This document shows positions 47,864 to 57,362 of a stretch of DNA of 64,000 nucleotides, piece after piece. The stretch covers positions 124,001 through 188,000 of the forward strand of contig NZ_CP017705.1 in assembly GCF_002706795.1 (NCBI RefSeq). Reading direction: 5' to 3'. Source of the stretch: Brevibacillus laterosporus DSM 25. Lineage in GTDB: Bacteria; Bacillota; Bacilli; Brevibacillales; Brevibacillaceae. A model generated the notes under the pieces. The model searched no databases. It was not told where the DNA came from and worked only from the letters and a program-made list of their open reading frames with translations. The translations under genes were made by a program, and so were the position numbers. The number at the start of each line of letters is the position of its first letter. The stretch's first letter is position 1.

Positions 47864-48745
47864 TTACGTATAATTCGCCGTATTTTCTTGTTTTGGTTTT
47901 TTTAATGTATAAAGCATTCCAATAAAAATGAATAGGATACCCACTGTTTGAATAATACTTGGTCGAAATCCAATAATGACCACATCTAATAAAATAGCGA
48001 CGGCTGGATCTAAAAATACCATTCCTGAAATGGTTCTGGTCGATAGCTTTCGTACACTATCGAAAAACAGAAGGTAAACAACACCAGTGTGGATAATACC
48101 AGTAATGATTGCATATGCCCAATTCAGCGTAGTTAAATCTAAAAATGCATGGTAATGAATAAAGGGAAGCAAACATATAGCGCCTAGGGCAGTTTGAATA
48201 AACGTGGTGGCATAGACACTTATTTGTTGCAAACTTTTCCCTAAAATCATCGTTAATGCATAAAAAAGGGCAGCTAGAATAGCGTACAAAAATCCAGTCA
48301 TTTGAAACGAAGCATTTGAGAGATCGCCATCAACTCCAATAATGAAAATCGTTCCTACAAAGCATACCGATATTGCTAGAACTGATAGAGTTGTTAATTT
48401 TTCTCTAAAAATAAAGCTACCTACAAGTAAGACAATCATCGGGGCAAGATGATAGAGAGAGATCGCTACTGTAATTGAAATCAATTCAAAGGATTTAAAT
48501 AAGAATATCCAATTTAACAGGTTTGCTATTCCACAGAAGCTAACTCTAATCAGTTCTTTTTTGCCCCATTGTTCTTTTTTATACGTTCCTGTAACAACCC
48601 ATATAATACCAAGGAAAACTGTCGCACAAATGCATCTAATAAAAACTAATTCTAAAGCAGGAAGACCAGTTAACACAGAAAAAAAACCAACTGATCCAAA
48701 AATCGTCATCGCAATGAACATTTGAATAAAAGCCCTTATATTCAT
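47864..48745 (-). CDS. EamA/DMT-family transporter
   Basis: A 293-residue membrane protein with ten helices in two EamA halves (MTIFGSVGFFSVLTGLP...; FLYAILAALFYALTMILGK..., SGMVFLDPAVAILLD). Drug/metabolite transporter superfamily; substrate unknown. Short Lys-rich C-terminus. The 428-bp gap upstream is shared with the divergent oxidoreductase gene. Confidence 0.9.
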   Translation of the reverse strand: MNIRAFIQMFIAMTIFGSVGFFSVLTGLPALELVFIRCICATVFLGIIWVVTGTYKKEQWGKKELIRVSFCGIANLLNWIFLFKSFELISITVAISLYHLAPMIVLLVGSFIFREKLTTLSVLAISVCFVGTIFIIGVDGDLSNASFQMTGFLYAILAALFYALTMILGKSLQQISVYATTFIQTALGAICLLPFIHYHAFLDLTTLNWAYAIITGIIHTGVVYLLFFDSVRKLSTRTISGMVFLDPAVAILLDVVIIGFRPSIIQTVGILFIFIGMLYTLKKPKQENTANYT

Positions 48746-49173
48746 AATTTTTTCTCCATTCTATCTATAGAAGTTATTACTCTAACTACTATAGTTGATC
48801 CAAAAATAAAACGGGTTCATTGAACTGAAACCGCCCTCTTCCCACTAACGAATAAAAAGATTGCTTTCTAGACTAGATATAAGCTAATCACACAAAGTCG
48901 ACTAGCATACAGAAATCCTTTTAAGTTATATACTATTATTCATAATATTGATGACATTGCAAGCATGCTTCTGCATTATTACAAAAAATTCAAAATAAAT
49001 AAAGGAAATTCTACTTCGTCTTTTGCATTTCTATGAATAACAAACGATGTAGAGAGTAGCTTTGAAATAAAAACAAACCCATCCAAAAATGCTCAAGATA
49101 AATCAACTACCTTCATTATAGCTACAGATATTATAAAATAACCTAGAGATAAAAAAGGAAGGAGACGTAGATT
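48746..49173. other. Divergent intergenic region
   Basis: About 430 bp between two divergent genes, AT-rich. No operator palindrome, RNA motif or open frame with an SD was found. Confidence 0.5.
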
Positions 49174-50157
49174 TTGATAGCCACTTGTATTAGATACCAT
49201 GGATTTGGTAGCCCGCAGGATTTGTTACAAGTTGAAGATAAACAAATTCAGCCCCCTATGAATGGAGAAATTCTTGTTCGTATGGTCGCTCGTCCCATAA
49301 ATCCATCTGACTTAATCCCCATTAGAGGTGCATACTCTCATCGTATTTCATTGCCTACCATTCCCGGGTATGAAGGGGTTGGAATTGTTGAAGAAGTAGG
49401 TCCTTCTGTTCCTAAAGAGCTGCTTGGCAAACGTGTTCTTCCTTTGCGAGGTGAAGGTACCTGGCAGGATTATGTTACAGCACCAGCAGAATTAGCAATC
49501 TCCATACCTACTTCCATGGAAGATTACATCGCTGCCCAGCTATATATCAATCCCATAACAGCATGGGTTATTTGTACAGAAATATTACGATTAAAAGATG
49601 ACGATATCCTTCTCGTCAATGCTTGTGGTTCTTCTATTGGACGTATCTTTTGCCAATTATCTACCATTCTTGGTTTTCGGCTGATTGCTGTCACAAGAAG
49701 CAATACGTATACAGAAGAACTTCTTCAACTCGGTGCCTCCTCTGTAATTAATACCTCTGACACCGTATTGCATCATACTGTTATGGAATTGACAAATGGA
49801 CGTGGAGCAACTGCTGCTATTGATTCTGTAGGGGGAGCAGCTGGCTCAGATCTAGCTTTTTGTGTTCGTCCAAATGGTACTTTAGTAACGATTGGACTAT
49901 TATCAGGGGTGCCTGTTCATTGGGGAGAAATTTCGCGTAGATCAAAGGTAAATATTAAATTGTTTCATCTACGACATTGGAATCAGCAGGTATCTGTACA
50001 AGCTTGGCAGGACACTTTTTCTCTATTACTAGCATTACTTATGGAACAAAAACTCGCGCTCATGATGCCTTACGCTCATTACGATCTATTTGAAGTACAG
50101 GAAGCTATTCGTGTTGCCGAATCCTCAAGGAATAGGGGGAAATTTTTTCTTACGTAA
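49174..50157 (+). CDS. Zinc-independent MDR oxidoreductase (quinone/enoyl reductase-like)
   Basis: A 327-residue medium-chain dehydrogenase/reductase. GroES-like N-terminus (IPGYEGVGIVEEVGP), nucleotide-binding half (LVNACGSSIGRIFCQLSTILGFRLI) and the MECR-like residue pattern NPSDLIPIRGAY. The cysteine and histidine zinc ligands of alcohol dehydrogenases are absent, so an NADPH-dependent enoyl or quinone reductase is likely. TTG start (49174) with GGAGA 9 bases upstream; the next in-frame ATG is far into the domain. Confidence 0.88.
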   Translation: MIATCIRYHGFGSPQDLLQVEDKQIQPPMNGEILVRMVARPINPSDLIPIRGAYSHRISLPTIPGYEGVGIVEEVGPSVPKELLGKRVLPLRGEGTWQDYVTAPAELAISIPTSMEDYIAAQLYINPITAWVICTEILRLKDDDILLVNACGSSIGRIFCQLSTILGFRLIAVTRSNTYTEELLQLGASSVINTSDTVLHHTVMELTNGRGATAAIDSVGGAAGSDLAFCVRPNGTLVTIGLLSGVPVHWGEISRRSKVNIKLFHLRHWNQQVSVQAWQDTFSLLLALLMEQKLALMMPYAHYDLFEVQEAIRVAESSRNRGKFFLT

Positions 50158-50253
50158 TGAAATAGCAAACCATATGTTAGGCTGAGTCTTAGACAAGGAA
50201 AAGAGAGTTGTTACAGCCGTCAACTGCACTGTACTCGTTTCTTACATAAACAT

Positions 50254-50285
50254 AAACAGGTCCTTCTGTTGAGAAGGACCTGTTT
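50254..50285 (+). terminator. Terminator between convergent genes
   Basis: AAACAGGTCCTTC / GAAGGACCTGTTT, 13-bp perfect stem with 6-base loop; usable from both sides. Confidence 0.85.
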
Positions 50286-50354
50286 ACCACTACCAGGCGA
50301 CTTTTATTCGCCCACTAGCTTCTGAATAAATATAGTATCTACAAAGTGTAAAAC

Positions 50355-50771
50355 TTATTCAGCAAATTTATAAAGAGAAAATTTAGCCGTAAAGCTCATT
50401 TTTTTTGTAAAGGAAGAATTTACACCTGCTTGAAATTGAACAGAGATATTTCCATCTTTTGTAGCTTTAAAGATACGGCCATATTTTGCGTACGTATCAT
50501 ATGTACCTATGACCTTATTATCGGCATCATAGACTGTGTAAGTGATCGGATAGCCTGAATTCGTTACTGTAACGCTAAGCTCCTCACCTTTTTTCAGATG
50601 GAAGGATTCTTTTGGAGTAACTTCATAAGAGCTTAAAGAATAATATTTAAAAACATCTTGATCCTGGACACTCGCCGCACTTACTTTTGTTGCTTCTAAA
50701 CCTGTGAAGCTTGCTCCTGTCAATCCTGCAACTCCCAATACACCAGCTAAAAGAATTTTTTTAAACATCAT
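50355..50771 (-). CDS. Small secreted beta-rich protein, unknown
   Basis: A 138-residue secreted protein: signal peptide (KKILLAGVLGVAGLTGAS, cut near VSAA) and a strand-rich mature part (KKGEELSVTVTNSGYPITY, GNISVQFQAG). Aromatic/Lys-rich end SLYKFAE. No family recognised, but similar in type to 46535-46948. GGGAGG lies 5-6 bases before the first ATG. Confidence 0.68.
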   Translation of the reverse strand: MMFKKILLAGVLGVAGLTGASFTGLEATKVSAASVQDQDVFKYYSLSSYEVTPKESFHLKKGEELSVTVTNSGYPITYTVYDADNKVIGTYDTYAKYGRIFKATKDGNISVQFQAGVNSSFTKKMSFTAKFSLYKFAE

Positions 50772-51232
50772 AATTCCTCCCTTAGGTTTTTGTTAAAAAT
50801 TAAAAACTATGAAAATTATTAAAATTGCTTTTAACCACTTTCTTCTAATTTGTTCACCTCCTGTTGTAATCATTATAGTTACATTGAGAAGTATTATCAA
50901 GAACTTTTTTCTTTTTTTTTACAAAAATCTTAAATTTATATTGAATAACAATATATTGACAATTAATAAAGTCCTATTTAACAGGCTTTTTCAAAAGTTA
51001 TTAAAAATATTCTCACACATAAAAATGTGGTATTTTTAGGAAGGAAAAATCAATATTCAAAGAATACTTTTCTAACTATTCATTTAGTACCTCCAGTCTT
51101 ATAGACAAATTCAAAAACACCTACTGTTCTATAGCTCATTTTCCTATCGAGTGATTTTCCAAGTTTATTATTTGGTAAGGTAAACAAATCAAACTTAATA
51201 GTTTTGGAGTTTTAAACATTCCTCCTCCATCC
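50772..51232. other. AT-rich intergenic stretch without genes
   Basis: Very AT-rich, with long T and A runs. A plus-strand frame (50809-51039) is a product of low complexity. Nothing else is seen up to the 80-bp repeat at 51233. Confidence 0.5.
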
Positions 51233-51312
51233 GCCAACAAAATGCGGATTTTGTACGTTAAACCCTGTTTGACCGAAAAAATGCCGGTATCCTATTCGCT
51301 AAGGAAACCGGC
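51233..51312. repeat. Copy 1 of an 80-bp direct repeat (contains the terminator of the DUF1259 gene)
   Basis: Aligns without gaps to 52355-52434; I count 64 of 80 identical bases. Its right third is a hairpin, GCCGGT.TCC / GGA.ACCGGC (51283-51312), placed as the terminator of the gene that stops at 51327. Confidence 0.85.
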
Positions 51313-51326
51313 TATTCCCGTTATGG

Positions 51327-52286
51327 CTACTTTATTTGTATTCCCACCGTAGTTTGATTTAGTGCCGCACGTAGACCATAAGCTAACTGTTCGGGGTCAT
51401 CCACTGCCCAGAAATGCAGGAAGAATAATCGAGGAGATTCATCCAACATGTGATTATGTATAGCTGTTACGGTAATCCCATTTTTCGTTAATTCACGGAT
51501 AACCGGATTCACTTCGTTTGAAAACAATACGAAATCGCCAGTTGTTGCGGCTTTGTCACCAATCACTTGAAAGTTAATGGGCATCCCGATACCCATAGCA
51601 GGTAGAATACCTACACCCTTTTCCGTAATTTCTTCCGGTCTTGGAATAGAGAATTGAAACACCTTGCCTCTTTGTTCACCTTTCCACCCTATAATGTCCT
51701 CAACTTTAGACCAGTTAAAAGTTGACGGAGATTTCTCAGGAGGTGTAGCAGTTAGTGGAGTGCCTGTTACGGTAAGAACATCCTTCATCTTTTCAGCCAG
51801 AATAGCTGGATCACCGTGGCCAGCAACATGTAAATACATGATTTTTGGATTTTCTTCGATGATATGGTTGTGTAAAGCAGTTACTTCAATTCCAAGCTCA
51901 GCTAACTTTGTCTCGACAGGCTTGACTTCTTTTTCAAGGAGAACAAGATCGCCCATCATCATAGCATGGTTATCAACTTGTTTAAATGCCAAATAAGATG
52001 TTAAAGCAAGGTTTGGATCAATTTGAACACTTCCTACTTTTACCTGTAAATCGGAACGTGGAAACGTTACTTTAAAAACGTCGTTTTGAATTGACCCCTT
52101 GTTAAAAACTCTTTTGACAGACTCCCAATTAAGACCTTGTTTTTGAGAGATTCCCGAGAGGCTTTTTGTAACTGCTTCACCTTGAAAGACACCTTTTTGA
52201 TCAATTCTATTGGTTACTTTCATGATTCCAACAATTGCAACCAATACTACTGTAAGGATCGACACCAGCATCAACGACTTCTTCAT
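51327..52286 (-). CDS. Protein with two DUF1259 (LpqO-like) domains
   Basis: A 319-residue protein with an N-terminal membrane anchor or signal (LMLVSILTVVLVAIVGIM) and two tandem DUF1259 domains. Repeat 1 is about 50-180 (VFKVTFPRSDLQVKVG, MMGDLVLLEKEVKPV, GIEVTALHNHIIEENP), repeat 2 about 195-315 (VFQFSIPRPEEITEKG, TGDFVLFSNEVNPV, GITVTAIHNHMLDESP). The conserved HNH-like AxHNHxxxExP pattern appears in both. Function unknown; the family is periplasmic/secreted. It lies between the two copies of an 80-bp repeat. Confidence 0.88.
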   Translation of the reverse strand: MKKSLMLVSILTVVLVAIVGIMKVTNRIDQKGVFQGEAVTKSLSGISQKQGLNWESVKRVFNKGSIQNDVFKVTFPRSDLQVKVGSVQIDPNLALTSYLAFKQVDNHAMMMGDLVLLEKEVKPVETKLAELGIEVTALHNHIIEENPKIMYLHVAGHGDPAILAEKMKDVLTVTGTPLTATPPEKSPSTFNWSKVEDIIGWKGEQRGKVFQFSIPRPEEITEKGVGILPAMGIGMPINFQVIGDKAATTGDFVLFSNEVNPVIRELTKNGITVTAIHNHMLDESPRLFFLHFWAVDDPEQLAYGLRAALNQTTVGIQIK

Positions 52287-52354
52287 TTCTGCCTCCTACA
52301 TCATACTTCATCCCTTTCTTTCCCAAAGATGTGTTTATTTATACACAGAGAACT

Positions 52355-52434
52355 GCCAACGAAATGTAGATTTTGTATGTTAAGCACTGTTTGAGCATAA
52401 AGATGCTGGTATCCTGTACGCTAAGAATACCAGC
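52355..52434. repeat. Copy 2 of an 80-bp direct repeat
   Basis: Gapless match to 51233-51312. The right end forms GCTGGTAT / ATACCAGC (52405-52434), placed directly after a MATE-transporter relic. In both copies the hairpin comes with about 50 bp of further conserved sequence, more than a terminator alone needs. Confidence 0.85.
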
Positions 52435-52442
52435 ATTATTAG

Positions 52443-52568
52443 TTATTTGTACTGTAGCAAACTTCTAAATTTGTAGAACAAAAAGATGGCTTTTACGAAC
52501 AGATCAATTGCAAGCGAAATCCATACTCCTGCGATTCCCATTTGGAAATGTATTTCTAATACACCGCC
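52443..52568 (-). pseudogene. MATE efflux transporter C-terminal relic
   Basis: Forty-one codons (contains FQMGIAGVWISLAIDLFV, ends KFRSLLQYK) match the last helix and end of MATE-family exporters. A TAA precedes it in frame, so the body of the gene is gone. It ends 9 bp before the hairpin in repeat copy 2. Confidence 0.6.
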
Positions 52569-52635
52569 TTATTTTATTGCGTTGCGTGCTTCCTTCACAA
52601 TTCTGCTAACATACATGTAATTCATTGTTTATTCA

Positions 52636-53481
52636 CTATTTTCTAGGGTATATCGTCACAATGACTCCATCTATATTATTTCCTGAAATTTCATAGATTC
52701 GATTTGCTGGTACTTTAATCGTACTGGACTCGTTGTTGGACACAGGGTAATAATAAATATCATATTTTTCACCATGAACATTAAATGAAATCAATTTTTC
52801 TGTTTTCAAATAATCCAAATATTCCTCCAGTACAAAGCCATGTTCTCGAATAATAGCACTGTGTGGCCATCCAACAAAACGGTAATGCCAGGGTTCATAT
52901 TGCGTACCAGTGATCCCTACTTTTTCCTTTGGATAACGTAAAATAAACCCATATTTATAAGCACTTTTTTTAAGCCACTTTCCCTCAGATGCTTGATCCA
53001 TCTTCATTTGTGTAGACCCAATATCAAGAGATAACCCTAAATTGTGTTCGCTATATCCATCGGGCAATGCATAGTCAGAGCCTAATTTTTCATAAAGCTC
53101 ATTTTGTTCATCACTGTTTCGAAAACCGCTATTAATAATAAAATGTCGGACGTTATCCTTTTTGGCGTCACTTACCAGATCCATAAATAGTTGGGCCACA
53201 CTCTTTGATAAATAAATATTTTCATCAAATAATTTATATCCTTTTACCAGTTCCTTATGTTCTGAGAGATTGACCACATCAGATTTTACACCTTCTTCAT
53301 GAACGGGGATTTCCTTATTGACTAATAATAGATTACCTTGGTGAACTTGATCTCTAGAGATTTTTATTGTTAGGTTATTTTCTTCAGAAATCTCTTTTTG
53401 GGCTGTATTGTTTTGGTATATTTCGAGAGTTGTATAGCCCAGTAGCAAAAGTATAAAAAGTAATAGAAACCATCTCTTCAT
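52636..53481 (-). CDS. D-alanyl-D-alanine carboxypeptidase, VanY family
   Basis: A 281-residue membrane-anchored enzyme (one N-terminal helix, RWFLLLFILLLLGYTTL) with the VanY/peptidase M15 domain: INSGFRNSDEQ, GYSEHNLGLSLDIG (zinc His and Asp) and EPWHYRFVG (catalytic Glu and zinc His). It removes the terminal D-Ala of peptidoglycan precursors and can lower glycopeptide binding. No vanRS/HAX genes are adjacent, so this is probably a wall-maturation enzyme. The start at 53481 has AGGAGG 9 bases upstream; the TTG at 53499 covers the SD. Confidence 0.92.
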   Translation of the reverse strand: MKRWFLLLFILLLLGYTTLEIYQNNTAQKEISEENNLTIKISRDQVHQGNLLLVNKEIPVHEEGVKSDVVNLSEHKELVKGYKLFDENIYLSKSVAQLFMDLVSDAKKDNVRHFIINSGFRNSDEQNELYEKLGSDYALPDGYSEHNLGLSLDIGSTQMKMDQASEGKWLKKSAYKYGFILRYPKEKVGITGTQYEPWHYRFVGWPHSAIIREHGFVLEEYLDYLKTEKLISFNVHGEKYDIYYYPVSNNESSTIKVPANRIYEISGNNIDGVIVTIYPRK

Positions 53482-53784
53482 TTTCAGCTTCCTCCTCAAT
53501 CTTGTCTATGTAGGATAGAGAAAACTGTTTAAATAAAAAGTAGGGTGAAAATAAAATTTTTCTTAAATCGTATTTCCAGCATATTATTTTAATTTCCTTA
53601 ATAATTTCTCTTGTAATCCAAAGCAATCAAACAAGCGCAGATGGTAAGAAACAGGATTCGAAATCTATACGTATAAAAACGGAGAATTTACAAAGGACAC
53701 ATACAGCTTTGAAACAAATCAATTGATAGGACAAAGGCTATAACAAATAACGAAAAAACGAATACATCATGTATGAAAAAGGAA

Positions 53785-53813
53785 AAAGCGGCTCAAGTAG
53801 GAGCCGCTTTCTT
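53785..53813. terminator. Terminator of the cyanide dihydratase gene
   Basis: AAAGCGGCTC / GAGCCGCTTT with a 6-base loop; the A-run to its left gives the minus-strand T-run. Confidence 0.8.
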
Positions 53814-53935
53814 ATCATTGCTTATTCAGCTTCAAATCACTATTCCAATATCTAATGGGTGCCTATCAACAAAGCTGCCAATATAAATTGACTACTCTGC
53901 TACTCCTGTACCCAAGTATAGCCTATTTTCAGAGT

Positions 53936-54916
53936 CTACCGCTCACTGCCTACCAATAAATTGATTTCTTCATAGGAAATCATTTCGTTTTTTCTCTCTC
54001 CAAACTTTCTCACAACAGGGGTAGGATTTTGATTAAAATTCATACTTAGGCTTTGGTTAGAGTAGTGCCCTGCTGGATCAATATAGTATTTAAAATCTAT
54101 AATTTTTTCTATATCGATCTCTGCATAGGCAATTCCTTCAGTTTCTGCTGGTATCATTTCACTAATTGGCTCTCCATCTGGTCCATAAATGCAAGTATGC
54201 CCGCTCTTAAACGTATCAAAATACTCTCTTTGTTCTGAAGTTAAGCAAATCATATCTTTCATCTCTTCAGAATAAATGGATGAAGTCATCAATACAAAGG
54301 TTTGGGTGGAGATCGCATAATATCTACTTGAAATTTCATCATCAAAATATCCAGGCCAAGAAGCTACGTGAACTTGTTCATTCTGTGAATTCATCGCAAG
54401 AAGATCTAATGGTACTTGATGCTCCCAGCACATCAGTCCACCCAAATTCCCAAGCTCTGTTTCAAAGACAGGCATTAAGCTTCCACTTCCATCGCCCCAG
54501 ATCAACCTTTCAGCAACCGATGCCCTCATCTTTCTATGTTTTCCAATTAAATCTCCGTTCGGATTAAACCATAATTGTGCTAGATATAAAGAACCCCCAT
54601 CCTTTTCACTGCAAGAAATACAAACGTACGTTTGATTTCTTCTAGCTGCTTCACTTATCTTTTGAATCGCCAAGCTTGGGATTTCAACTGCATTTTTATA
54701 TAGCTCATGATAGAATTTTCTCGTATATTCTGGATGTCCAATAAACGCAAACCAAGGGTAGCCTGGAAGAAATGCTTCTGGAAATGCAACTAGCTTCGCA
54801 CCATTAGAAGCAGCTTCATCAATTAATTTGCAAGATTTCTCAACCGTTGCATCTAAATCTAAATATACGGGCGCTGCTTGAACTGCCGCTGCACAAAATT
54901 TAGGATATTTCTTCAT
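53936..54916 (-). CDS. cynD: Cyanide dihydratase (nitrilase superfamily)
   Basis: A 326-residue nitrilase-family enzyme. The triad is visible: Glu47 (FPEAFLPGYPW), Lys129 (GKHRKMRAS) and Cys163 (GGLMCWEHQVPL). Long stretches match my memory of Bacillus pumilus CynD nearly residue for residue (HPEYTRKFYHELYKN, WGDGSGSLMPVF), including the insertions that set CynD apart from general nitrilases. The enzyme turns HCN into formate and ammonia and assembles into helical filaments. The C-terminal tail is a little shorter and different from the B. pumilus one. Monocistronic. Confidence 0.95.
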   Translation of the reverse strand: MKKYPKFCAAAVQAAPVYLDLDATVEKSCKLIDEAASNGAKLVAFPEAFLPGYPWFAFIGHPEYTRKFYHELYKNAVEIPSLAIQKISEAARRNQTYVCISCSEKDGGSLYLAQLWFNPNGDLIGKHRKMRASVAERLIWGDGSGSLMPVFETELGNLGGLMCWEHQVPLDLLAMNSQNEQVHVASWPGYFDDEISSRYYAISTQTFVLMTSSIYSEEMKDMICLTSEQREYFDTFKSGHTCIYGPDGEPISEMIPAETEGIAYAEIDIEKIIDFKYYIDPAGHYSNQSLSMNFNQNPTPVVRKFGERKNEMISYEEINLLVGSER

Positions 54917-55173
54917 CGTAATTCCTCCTCTTGTTTTTTGTTTATTACCTTTTCAAATTAGTTTGAATCGTTCTTGCAACACAAATGCTATCATTTACTA
55001 ATTTTGGTGTAACCATCCACTTAGTGGTTTTTTTATCCATCCACTATCAATTCCAGACCGTCCAAATTTCGGGGATGATCTAACATGATAGACCTCAGGA
55101 ATTTGTTATGAGCATAGCTTGTTAGTCCACCAGCTCAGAGCATAGTCACATTTATGCTTTGGTTCGCTACGTA
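54917..55173. other. Intergenic stretch upstream of cynD
   Basis: About 260 bp. No regulator gene, operator palindrome or RNA motif seen; only the cynD SD (GAGGAGG) and AT-rich promoter sequence at the left. Confidence 0.5.
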
Positions 55174-55202
55174 TAAAAAAAGACCTCCAAAAATGAAGGT
55201 CT
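55174..55202 (-). terminator. Terminator of mntH
   Basis: AGACCT / AGGTCT stem with T7 run on the minus strand. Confidence 0.8.
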
Positions 55203-55272
55203 CTAACATACAAAATCACTTATTTCATAAGGTATTAACAGCTTTCGTTTAGAAGCATTGATGTCTTATTTA

Positions 55273-56631
55273 TCATCCTAATTCGTGGCCAGTAATGATA
55301 ATATATGCAACCAAGAATACATTTAAAGCTAATATAACGCCAGTAGACAGCCAAGCTAACCATTTTACCCACGTACGATTCACAAACTCGCCCATTTTTC
55401 TTTTATCGCTTGTAAACAACACGAGAGGAATAACTGCAAATGGAAGTTGCAAGCTTAGTACGACTTGACTCCATAATAGTAAATCGCCTGTTCCTCTTGA
55501 ACCAGCTATCCAGGTTACGATAAACGCAGGGACGACAGCAATAAGACGTGTAATGATACGGCGTAGCCAAGGTGAAATGCGTAACTGGATAAAACCTTCC
55601 ATAACAATTTGTCCCGTTATGGTTCCTGTTATTGTTGAATTTTGACCGGAAGCGAGCAATGCAACCGCAAATAATGTACTCGCAATACCGACGCCAACAG
55701 TTGGACTCAGGAGCTCATAGGCCCCTTCAATTTCAGATACGTCCAGTCCAGTTCCGTGGAAAGCTGCCGCCCCGAGAATTAAAATGGCGGAATTAATTAG
55801 GAAAGCAACGGAAAGGGAAACGGTTGAATCGAGCATCGAAAACTTAAGTGCCTCTTTGCGTCCTTCCCGGTTCCGTTTATATTGTCGTGTTTGAACGATG
55901 GACGAATGTAAATACAAATTATGTGGCATCACGGTTGCTCCTAAAATCCCAAGTGAAACAAACAGCATTTCTGGATTGGTAACAATTTCAACCTTTGGAA
56001 TATAACCGTAGAATAACGCTGATACTTCCGGCTTGGAAACGATCAATTCAAAGGCAAATACACCAAAGATCGTTGTCATTAGCACAATAATGATCGATTC
56101 AATAATCCTGAATCCTTTTTTCTGTAGCATTAATAACAGCAAAACATCAAGAGTGGTAATGACAATTCCCACTAAAAGCGGGATACCAAACAACAAATTT
56201 AAAGCAATCGCGGAGCCGATCACCTCTGCCAAATCGGTTGCGATAATGGCAAGTTCAGTTAAAATCCAAAGAACAAAAGCCGTTTTTTTACCTACCGAAT
56301 CACGCGTAGCTTGCGCTAAATCCCGACCAGTGACGATCCCCAGCTTAGCTGCCAAAGATTGTAGTAAGATGGCGATTAGGTTGGAAATTAAAATAACAGA
56401 CAGCAATGTGTAACCAAACCGTGCTCCACCGGCAATCGACGTTGCCCAGTTTCCTGGATCTACATAGCCAACCGCTACCAATGAACCAGGACCGGCAAAA
56501 GCTAAAAATTTGCGCCAGAACCCTGCATTACTAGGAATGCGAACGGAATTATTAACTTCTTCTAAGCTTACATTGGAACTTCTCTGTAACCAACCGCTAT
56601 TGTCTTTTGCTTCTTCGACTCGAGCATTCAT
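55273..56631 (-). CDS. mntH: Nramp-family manganese transporter MntH
   Basis: A 452-residue transporter with eleven predicted helices. Metal-site motifs are intact: DPGNWATSIAGG in helix 1 and the ATVMPHNLYLHS motif in helix 6. It imports Mn(II) with protons. ATG at 56631 has GGGAGG 7 bases upstream. An MntR-like palindrome lies 25 bp before the gene, giving manganese repression. Confidence 0.95.
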   Translation of the reverse strand: MNARVEEAKDNSGWLQRSSNVSLEEVNNSVRIPSNAGFWRKFLAFAGPGSLVAVGYVDPGNWATSIAGGARFGYTLLSVILISNLIAILLQSLAAKLGIVTGRDLAQATRDSVGKKTAFVLWILTELAIIATDLAEVIGSAIALNLLFGIPLLVGIVITTLDVLLLLMLQKKGFRIIESIIIVLMTTIFGVFAFELIVSKPEVSALFYGYIPKVEIVTNPEMLFVSLGILGATVMPHNLYLHSSIVQTRQYKRNREGRKEALKFSMLDSTVSLSVAFLINSAILILGAAAFHGTGLDVSEIEGAYELLSPTVGVGIASTLFAVALLASGQNSTITGTITGQIVMEGFIQLRISPWLRRIITRLIAVVPAFIVTWIAGSRGTGDLLLWSQVVLSLQLPFAVIPLVLFTSDKRKMGEFVNRTWVKWLAWLSTGVILALNVFLVAYIIITGHELG

Positions 56632-56655
56632 GTTTCTTCCTCCCACTAAATTGCA

Positions 56656-56683
56656 TTAAGGAAATTATGTTTCCTTAAGGAAA
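56656..56683. promoter_or_regulatory. MntR-like operator upstream of mntH
   Basis: TTAAGGAAA-N5-TTTCCTTAA (56656-56678) overlaps the perfect palindrome TTTCCTTAAGGAAA (56670-56683). The spacing and sequence resemble MntR sites before Bacillus mntH. Recognition by MntR is inferred. Confidence 0.65.
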
Positions 56684-56979
56684 AAATATATGTAAAAAAA
56701 AGTACACCGATCGTGTGTGTATATTTATATAATACGACCACCTAGTTTCATTTGTAAATATTTTTTAACCTAATGCAACTTTTTGTCTCGAAAGAAACTT
56801 TCCACCTGATTAAGGATTACCAATATGTTAATGAATACATTCAAAGTCTTATAACCATATTTTTATAAACATTAAACCCTCTGCCTTTTAAAATCTGACA
56901 GAGGGTTCATATCTTTAGAAGTAGATAGGAGCATCTAAATCGTTGAAGGCTGCTTACTATCGGGATTGAACCTTTCACC

Positions 56980-57305
56980 TTATTCGAATAGCTTCTTCTC
57001 CCTACGTAGCTTTACTAGTTTTTTTTGTTTGCCATTTGCTAAACTGGTTAGAATCATTCCGATTATAACGACAATCATTCCAAGTAATGATAGCCCCCTC
57101 GGGAATGATCCATTTAACAAGATTACTTCACCAAGAACGGTAAAAATCATCGTTCCCGATTGTGTTGATTCAACTGCTGCAAGCAAGCCCATATTATTTT
57201 TAGCCCCCAAGCCCAACTAGTACCTCCAAGGTTCATGGCCCGATTTATGATAAATGTAGCCGAAAAAAACAAGGAGGATAATATCCCAACTAATACTGCT
57301 CTCAT
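56980..57305 (-). pseudogene. Multidrug-efflux (EmrE-like, PF13536-type) transporter, internal deletion
   Basis: The 5' end has an SD (GAGGTG) and ATG at 57305 followed by the normal start (LVGILSSLFFSATFII...GGTSWAWG). Then the frame changes and the sequence jumps to the normal C-terminal end (LLAAVESTQSGTMIF, LGEVILLNGSFPRG, MIVVIIGMILTSL). About 220 residues between the two are missing compared with the roughly 310-residue family. Not functional. It is divergent from an XRE-cupin regulator that may once have controlled it. Confidence 0.75.
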
Positions 57306-57362
57306 ATTTATTCACCTCTTTTTCACAAAATAATATACTATACTTAATTATATTAATTGTAA

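Noticed and set aside
49174..50157. Zinc-dependent alcohol dehydrogenase
   Set aside because: The catalytic and structural zinc ligands are absent; the protein fits the zinc-independent MDR branch.
52636..53481. Part of a vancomycin resistance operon
   Set aside because: No vanR, vanS, vanH, ligase or vanX genes are nearby; a solitary VanY-type carboxypeptidase is common in wall metabolism.
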